Shown piece after piece: positions 6,798 to 11,190 of a DNA stretch of 11,190 bases. A program made the translations under genes and the position numbers. The notes below the pieces were generated by a model. It saw only the letters and a program-made list of their open reading frames with translations. It did no database searches and had not been told where the DNA came from. Origin of the DNA: Candidatus Binatia bacterium (GTDB taxonomy: Bacteria; Desulfobacterota_B; Binatia; UBA9968; JAJDTQ01); NCBI GenBank assembly GCA_022827045.1, contig JAJDTQ010000061.1, positions 1 through 11,190 of the forward strand, read 5' to 3'. Each line of letters starts with the position of its first letter. Positions within the stretch are counted from its first letter, which is position 1.

Positions 6798-7909
6798 TGC
6801 ATGGTCGCCTTTGCAATCTTCGAGTAGCCGCCGCCCGCCGTGACCATGTGCGGCGCCTGGCGGATCCATGCGCCCTTGGTGTTGCGCCCCAGCGAGCGCC
6901 GGACGACCACCGACAGGAGATCCAGGTTGGTGCGGCAGAAGCCCGGGTCCGGTTTCGGCGTCTGGTCGGCAACCGCCTCGTGAAGCTTGGGCAGGGCGTA
7001 GAACGGCACCTGCGGGTACAGGTGGTGCTCCACGTGATTGTTCATGTTCAGATAGAGGAACCGTCCCACCCGGTTCGTGCGAAACGACCGGGTGCTGTCG
7101 ATGATCGAGGGCGAATCCTCCTGCATTTCCGCGTGCTGGATGATGTTGAACATCAGCATGATCGGACCGCCGATGAGCCGGGGCAGCACGTAGAACCAGA
7201 GCAGGCCCGCGTAGCCGGCCACGATCGAGGCGGCGATGCCGAGGTACACAAGGGAGAAGATGCGCGCGTTGCGGGTCATCTTCGGAAGCTCCGCCTGGGG
7301 CGTCACATCCCGCATCAACTTCGTGTAACGCCTGCTTCCGAGTTGCCACAGGACCCGGAGCTGGAACCTGTGAACGGAGAGCCCGCTGATGTCGTAGAGC
7401 CAACCCTTGAAATCCAGCGGCGTGTCGAAGGGCATCTGGCTGTCCAACCCGACATACCAGGTGTAGGTGTGGTGATTCGTATGCGTGTAGCGCCGATGCA
7501 GCGGCTCCTCGCCGTAGATCAGCGACATGACCCAGAACACCGTTTCGTTGAGCCAGCGCGTCCGAAACGCCGTTCCGTGCGCGGTCTCGTGGCTCAACGA
7601 GTAGGAAGGAACCGACATGACCACGCCGTACAGGAACACCGCCGGCCAGACGTAGAGTGTCCCCAGTGAAGACCAGACGAAGTATCCGGAAGCTCCCATG
7701 GCGACGCCCCACGCGGCCAGATAGCGCAATCCGGGGCCGTCGCTGCGGCGCGCGAGGGCTTTCAGTCGCCTGCGCTCGATTTCGACGCCGGACGAGGCGG
7801 CATTGGTGATGACGTGGCCCCCGGCCCCGCCGAGAAGAGGGGTCTCCTGCTCGGCACGGGTCCGGATCTCCCCGGGGTCTCCGGCAACGGGTCTCGTCGG
7901 TTCTTCCAT
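6794..7909 (-). CDS. Membrane fatty-acid-desaturase-family di-iron oxygenase (MocD-like)
   Basis: Integral membrane non-haem di-iron enzyme of 371 residues. The three histidine boxes are complete: HETAH in SLSHETAHGTAF, HTNHH in YTHTNHHTYT, and HVEHH in NNHVEHHLYP; an extra QHAEM lies before the last box. Hydrophobic segments flank the boxes (LRYLAAWGVAMGASGYFV, VWPAVFLYGVVMSVPSYS, and FSLVYLGIAASIVAGYAGLL). A soluble N-terminal tail of about 55 residues precedes them. Members of this family desaturate, hydroxylate or O-demethylate substrates with electrons from a ferredoxin; linkage to a Rieske protein points to the MocD-type hydroxylase/demethylase branch rather than lipid desaturation. It starts at 7909, four bases after the dehydratase stop, with a weak AGGG site, so it is probably read by coupling, and its stop overlaps the PanB-like start. 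The substrate is unknown. Confidence 0.88.
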   Translation of the reverse strand: MEEPTRPVAGDPGEIRTRAEQETPLLGGAGGHVITNAASSGVEIERRRLKALARRSDGPGLRYLAAWGVAMGASGYFVWSSLGTLYVWPAVFLYGVVMSVPSYSLSHETAHGTAFRTRWLNETVFWVMSLIYGEEPLHRRYTHTNHHTYTWYVGLDSQMPFDTPLDFKGWLYDISGLSVHRFQLRVLWQLGSRRYTKLMRDVTPQAELPKMTRNARIFSLVYLGIAASIVAGYAGLLWFYVLPRLIGGPIMLMFNIIQHAEMQEDSPSIIDSTRSFRTNRVGRFLYLNMNNHVEHHLYPQVPFYALPKLHEAVADQTPKPDPGFCRTNLDLLSVVVRRSLGRNTKGAWIRQAPHMVTAGGGYSKIAKATMQ

Positions 7910-7913
7910 CGCC

Positions 7914-9569
7914 CTAGCGCGGCATTACCGCCCCTTCCGAGGCGGGTGCGACCGTTTCCGAATAGTGTTTGAGATACCCGCGCGTGACCCGCGACGGCAT
8001 GGGCGAATAGCACTTCCGGCGCTCCGCGAGCACGTCGGGAGCCACGTCCAGATCCAACTTTCGCTCGGACAGGTTGATTCGGATGAGATCGCCGTCCTCC
8101 ACGAGTGCAATGGGACCGCCGCGCGCCGCCTCCGGGGTCACGTATCCGATCGCGGGACCGTGTGTGGCGCCGGAGAAACGGCCGTCGGTGACAAGGGCGC
8201 AGCTGTTGCCGAGACCGGCCCCCATCAAGGCGGACGTGGCGCCGAGCATCTCGCGCATGCCGGGGCCTCCCTTGGTGCCCTCGTTGCGGATGACGACGCA
8301 CGACCCCGGTCGTATCGCGTTGTTGCGAACGGCGTCGATGGCGCTCTCCTCGTCCTCGAAGACACGCGCGGGCAGAGCGACTTCCCACATCCCTCGCGCG
8401 ACGCCGGAGGCTTTTACGACCGCGCCGCCCGGTGCGAGGCTGCCCTTCAGGATGTAGACGGAACCGTCCGCCGCGACCGGGGCGCTCTTGCCGTGAATGC
8501 ATTCCGGGTTCTGGACGACGGCCTCCTCGACCAGTTCTCCGGTCGTCCTGCCGCTCACGGTCACCGTCTCCGTGTGGATGAGATCGTCCAGGGCCTTCAT
8601 GACGGCCGGCACGCCGCCGGCCTCGCCGAGCTCGGTCACCCCCCAAGGCCCCGAAGGCGCGAGCTTGACCAGCGTCGGGGTATCCCGACTAAGGCGGTCC
8701 CAGGTCTCGAAACTCACCTCGACACCGGCTTCCTTCGCCATCGCCATCATGTGAAGCACCATGTTGGTGGAGCCGCCGACCGCCAACCCTACGCGCATGG
8801 CGTTTTCGAAGGCCTCTGGCGTCAGAATATGGGAGGGCCGGATGTCCTCCTTCAGCAGTTCCATGATCCGCAGACCGGTGTACTTCGCGGCACGGATCTG
8901 GAAATTGCTTCCCGCGGGAAGCGTGCCGCTGTTGGGCAGCGCCAGTCCCATGGCCTCGGTATAGATGCCGGCGGTGTTCCCGGAGGTCGCGGTGTCGCAC
9001 GCGCCGGAGAACGGAAAGTGGGTGTCTTCGAGGCCCTTCAAATCCTTTTCTTCGAGCTTTCCGGCCAGGTGTTCGCCCACCCCGTCGTAGACGGTTTCGA
9101 GAAAGACCTTGCGATTCTTGTACACGCCGGCCTTGGTCGGCCCGCCGTAAATCAGGATTGCTGGCAGATCGAGGCGCGCGGCCGCCATCACCATGCCGGG
9201 GACGACCTTGTCCCCGGAGCCGATCAGGACCATGGCGTCGAAGCGGTGCCCCTCGACCATGAGCTCGATCATGTCCGCTACGAGGTCTCGGCTTGGCAGC
9301 ACGTAACGCATGCCCACCGAGGCGAAGGTCTCGCTGTCGGTGACATGGAAGGCGTTGAACTCGCACGGCGTCCCACCCGCCATGCGGATGCCTGCCTTGA
9401 CCGCGTCGCCCACCTGCCGGAGGTGAATATTCTCGGGCGAGAAGTCCTGCCACGTATTCACGACCGCAATCATGGGACGCTCGAACTCCTCATCGATGAG
9501 CCCAGCCCCCTTGGCCCACGCCCGCTGCAAGGAGCGGTCGATCCCGAGATACTGTTTGTCGCTACGCAT
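7914..9569 (-). CDS. IlvD/Edd-family dehydratase lacking two iron-sulfur cysteines
   Basis: Dehydratase-family protein of 551 residues, similar in length to dihydroxy-acid and sugar-acid dehydratases. The family core is clear: [60 protein letters not shown] with [12 protein letters not shown], and near the C-terminus [28 protein letters not shown] and EDGDLIRI. Canonical members hold the Fe-S cluster with three cysteines, in PCNxHL, CDK and GACxG-type motifs. Here the first is Glu46 (PENIHL) and the second Gly119 (GSGDK); only Cys191 remains. The metal-associated K121 and E205 regions persist. The protein may bind no cluster, bind one differently, or use only the divalent metal. The start at 9569 has AGGAGG 3 nt upstream. 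It is the first gene of the operon, 4 bp before the oxygenase. A hydroxy-acid or sugar-acid substrate is likely, but biosynthetic IlvD is not. Confidence 0.9.
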   Translation of the reverse strand: MRSDKQYLGIDRSLQRAWAKGAGLIDEEFERPMIAVVNTWQDFSPENIHLRQVGDAVKAGIRMAGGTPCEFNAFHVTDSETFASVGMRYVLPSRDLVADMIELMVEGHRFDAMVLIGSGDKVVPGMVMAAARLDLPAILIYGGPTKAGVYKNRKVFLETVYDGVGEHLAGKLEEKDLKGLEDTHFPFSGACDTATSGNTAGIYTEAMGLALPNSGTLPAGSNFQIRAAKYTGLRIMELLKEDIRPSHILTPEAFENAMRVGLAVGGSTNMVLHMMAMAKEAGVEVSFETWDRLSRDTPTLVKLAPSGPWGVTELGEAGGVPAVMKALDDLIHTETVTVSGRTTGELVEEAVVQNPECIHGKSAPVAADGSVYILKGSLAPGGAVVKASGVARGMWEVALPARVFEDEESAIDAVRNNAIRPGSCVVIRNEGTKGGPGMREMLGATSALMGAGLGNSCALVTDGRFSGATHGPAIGYVTPEAARGGPIALVEDGDLIRINLSERKLDLDVAPDVLAERRKCYSPMPSRVTRGYLKHYSETVAPASEGAVMPR

Positions 9570-9584
9570 TTGCCTCCTCGTCGC

Positions 9585-9616
9585 AAGGGCCGGCCCTTCG
9601 AGAGGTGCTGGCACCT
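9585..9616. repeat. Two adjacent 14-bp palindromes in the dehydratase leader
   Basis: AAGGGCCGGCCCTT (9585-9598) is a perfect palindrome. AGGTGCTGGCACCT (9603-9616) is palindromic except for its two central bases. Only four bases separate them. They lie in the predicted 5' leader, just upstream of the AGGAGG site of the first operon gene, and could be tandem regulator-binding sites or leader hairpins. The first has no loop and would fold poorly as RNA. Confidence 0.5.
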
Positions 9617-9654
9617 GAGTCGTCGAATGAAAGTGAGCCGGATGATCTGCCGAA

Positions 9655-9683
9655 ATAGTCCTACAAGCAGGGATGAATGTCAA
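9655..9683 (-). promoter_or_regulatory. Candidate sigma-70 promoter of the catabolic operon
   Basis: On the minus strand a perfect TTGACA (9683-9678) is followed after 17 bases by GACTAT (9660-9655), which matches the -10 consensus at only three of six positions. Transcription would begin near 9648, giving a leader of about 78 nt before the dehydratase start. It is the only plausible promoter seen for the eight-gene run and lies in AT-richer DNA. The weak -10 suggests help or control by a regulator. Confidence 0.5.
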
Positions 9684-9688
9684 TAATT

Positions 9689-9702
9689 AAATGTCGACAA
9701 TT
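9689..9702. promoter_or_regulatory. Candidate operator palindrome upstream of the operon promoter
   Basis: The core TGTCGACA (9692-9699) is perfectly palindromic and extends outward as AA/TT with one mismatch (A9691/A9700). Short GT-AC-centred palindromes of this kind are typical FCD-GntR sites. It sits 5 bp upstream of the -35 TTGACA, a position that fits either repression or activation. A half-site copy, AATGTCAA (9676-9683), overlaps the -35 itself, 14 bp from the matching AATGTCGA. Assignment to the GntR protein at 1732-2400 is inferred. Confidence 0.45.
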
Positions 9703-9710
9703 TTGTTTCC

Positions 9711-9893
9711 ATGGACGGAGAAACTGCGTGGCGCAAGGGCAGAGAGGTTTGGAGAACGAGTCCGGGGTTTCGGGATGAGATCTGGTACGGGCGGGAGCGC
9801 ACGGATGATCCGGCAAGCATTGCCGAAGTCGGGGGGCGACCGTTTGCGCAACGTTACACGGTGGTGGACCGGCAGCTTTTGGCGGCTAGGTGA
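9711..9893 (+). CDS. Doubtful small hypothetical ORF (60 residues)
   Basis: ATG at 9711 opens a 60-codon frame divergent from the operon. The product is charged and aromatic (DGETAWRKGREVW, then FRDEIWYGRERTDD, then RPFAQRYTVVDRQLLAAR), with no membrane segment and no recognised motif. Its composition is protein-like, but no ribosome-binding site precedes the ATG, and the surrounding DNA is decayed, so it may be a gene remnant or chance. I do not recognise it. Confidence 0.25.
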   Translation: MDGETAWRKGREVWRTSPGFRDEIWYGRERTDDPASIAEVGGRPFAQRYTVVDRQLLAAR

Positions 9894-9944
9894 AGGCGTT
9901 GACTGACAATCCGAGGTATGCTTGCCAACAAGAAGGGGGTTCCC

Positions 9945-10530
9945 ATGTGGATTGTGACACGGTTTCTCTGGTTGCTTCGGTTGCTGTTCCTAACCGCTTG
10001 CGGAACAAGTTCCCGCATGGACACACCCGAACTCCTCCAACTTCAGGCGCCGGTGGTACACCCCGGTGCTGTCTCCTTGCATGTAGGCCCGGACGTGTTG
10101 CCGGGAACCGGCAAGGTCGTTGAATACCTGATCGATGATGCCGGTCCTGACGGCTACGTCCGGCGGTTCGGTGCGGAACCTCCCATCGTTCGCGTGGCCG
10201 AGGGAGCTACGCCGACGATGGTTAAGTATGCGATTCGGGCGGTTGAGGTGATCAACGCGTCGTTGCCGGACACGTGGCAATGCGATTCGCTTCAGAACCT
10301 GCCAAGAGGAGCGCGACACGGCCACGGGATGGTGAAATCGTAGTCGAGTTCCGACCGCGTGAAGATTGGCCGGTCGAGGTTCCGCCCGGATGGCAAGGCG
10401 AGAGTTTTGCGCAGCGCTGGTTTGATGCTCGATATCCGGAGGCGGAGATCGTTTCCGGTCGTGTTTGGGTAGACACCGGAACACGTGTCTTCGGGATGGG
10501 CGGCACGCTGAAGCGGGATGACCTTACGGC
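9945..10530 (+). pseudogene. Frameshifted lipoprotein pseudogene, protease-like, truncated by an IS630 remnant
   Basis: ATG at 9945, with a G-rich ribosome-binding site (AAGAAGGGGG) just upstream, begins a lipoprotein signal peptide: basic and hydrophobic residues ending in FLTAC, with Cys19 as the lipidation site. The frame continues through PPIVRVAEGATPTMV and IRAVEVINASLPDTWQ, then breaks near 10279. Adding one A there (CAA ATG in place of CAATG) would join it to MRFASEPAKRSATRPRDGEI and on through VVEFRPREDWPVEV and VSGRVWVDTGTRV, giving a smooth protein. The pattern of AI...INASLP followed by GEIVVEF resembles the N-terminal part of bacterial lipoprotein metalloproteases, but no HExxH is present, and the coherent frame ends where IS630-derived sequence begins (about 10505-10550). 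The right boundary is approximate. The protease assignment is by resemblance only; the broken-lipoprotein call is firmer. Confidence 0.6.
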
Positions 10531-11190
10531 CGCCTTCGGCGGGGAACGGACTTTTCCGCCGGTGTTTGCGCCAACAAAAGAATCCCTTGACACATCTCCG
10601 GCTGTGGATGTTGATTGTGCAGGTCGAGGTAGTTTCGTATGGCTTCCTCCAGAGCGACAACGGAGCGGTAGGTGCCGCGGCGTAGCTGGTGTTCGGTCAA
10701 GGCAGCAGAAGCGTTCCACCAAGTTCATCCAGGAACTGTAGGTCGGGATGAAATGACAATGGAACCTGGGGTATCGCAACAGCCAATTCTTGGCTTGGGC
10801 GGTTTGTGGGTGCCGTAGTTGTCGAGAATGAGGTGGACTTCCAAGGCGACCGGGACCTGCGAGTCGATGTGGCGCAAGAAGGCGATGAACTCTTGGCTTC
10901 TGTGCCGGCGATGCAGCTTGCCCACCACTCGACCCGTAGCCACCTCCAGTGCTGCGAACAGCGTAGTGGTGCCATAGCGCCGATAGTCATGGGTCCGAGT
11001 CTCGGGTGTTCCATAGTTCAGCGGTAAACCGGGTTGGTACGGTCCAATGCCTGAATCTGGCTTTTTTCATCCACGCACAGCACCAAAGCCTTGTCCGGCG
11101 GATTCAGATAAAGACCCACCACGCCCCGCACCTTGTCGATGAAGTGGGGATCGGTGGATAGCTTGCGGTTCGTTTTGCCGCGCGTCCACG
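10530..11190 (-). mobile_element. Degenerate IS630-family insertion sequence, runs off the right edge
   Basis: A minus-strand transposase relic of the IS630/Tc1-mariner type fills this stretch. Its 3' end lies near 10550, and the outer boundary is uncertain. The left terminal repeat and TA target duplication could not be identified, and the 5' end lies beyond the window. It abuts, and apparently truncates, the lipoprotein pseudogene. Several frameshifts show it is inactive on its own. Confidence 0.8.
10552..11188 (-). pseudogene. IS630-family DDE transposase, multiply frameshifted
   Basis: Catalyses cut-and-paste transposition in the intact family. Read 5' to 3' on the minus strand it gives [18 protein letters not shown], then [18 protein letters not shown] (first catalytic Asp), HDYRRYGTTTLFAALEV, HRRHRSQEF, HLILDNYGTHK (second Asp) and FIPTYSSWMNLVERF (catalytic Glu), then EHQLRRGTYRSVVALEE and a degraded C-terminus. 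Keeping this reading needs frame changes near 11037 (apparent loss of one C, which otherwise creates the TGA at 11018-11020), near 10795, near 10705 and near 10570. All three catalytic residues survive, but no intact product is possible. The N-terminal helix-turn-helix part lies outside the window. Confidence 0.85.

Noticed and set aside
7914..9569. Calling the dehydratase biosynthetic ilvD
   Set aside because: Two of three Fe-S cysteines are missing and the gene heads a transporter-oxygenase operon, so the branched-chain amino acid role is unlikely.
7803..9686. 627-codon open frame on the plus strand opposite the dehydratase
   Set aside because: It is the antisense shadow of a GC-rich gene; its product is low-complexity, rich in Arg, Gly, His and Asp, with no motif, while the minus strand carries clear IlvD/Edd motifs.
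1..11190. CRISPR array, tRNA or rRNA
   Set aside because: No regularly spaced repeats and no cloverleaf or rRNA-like stretches were seen on either strand.

Overview
The window reads as chromosomal DNA of a GC-rich proteobacterium, most likely an alphaproteobacterium. That assignment is inferred from the GC-rich third codon positions, the TRAP transporter plus FCD-type GntR regulator, and the MocD/MocE-like enzyme pair; no rRNA or other phylogenetic marker is present. Three blocks can be told apart.

(1) Positions 2-1612, plus strand: a surface-type lipoprotein with a metzincin-like zinc protease domain and a C-terminal TbpB-like beta-barrel. Its third codon positions are visibly more mixed than those of the next block. 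It runs off, or starts right at, the left edge.

(2) Positions 1732-9569, minus strand: eight genes in one direction that look like a single catabolic operon. In order of transcription they are an IlvD/Edd-family dehydratase, a membrane fatty-acid-desaturase-family di-iron oxygenase (MocD-like), a PanB-family enzyme, a Rieske ferredoxin (MocE-like), a complete TRAP transporter (dctP, dctQ, dctM) and a GntR/FCD regulator. Spacings are 4 bp, a 4-bp overlap, 10 bp, 69 bp, 169 bp, 2 bp and 127 bp. A TTGACA promoter and a TGTCGACA-centred palindrome lie upstream of the dehydratase, and two 14-bp palindromes lie in its leader. dctP is bracketed by two stem-loops, as expected where the binding-protein segment of an mRNA is made or preserved in excess. 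The probable logic is that TRAP imports an organic acid, the di-iron oxygenase with its Rieske donor oxidises or demethylates it, the dehydratase and the PanB-like enzyme work on the product, and the GntR protein senses substrate or product. Canonical IlvD makes the keto acid that canonical PanB consumes, yet both homologues here have altered active sites. They are therefore probably not biosynthetic enzymes, and the substrate is unknown. This operon is the best candidate for an undescribed system in the window.

(3) Positions about 9700-11190: a decayed region. It holds a doubtful 60-residue ORF, a lipoprotein pseudogene (protease-like by resemblance) broken by a 1-base loss, and a multiply frameshifted IS630-family transposase that runs off the right edge.
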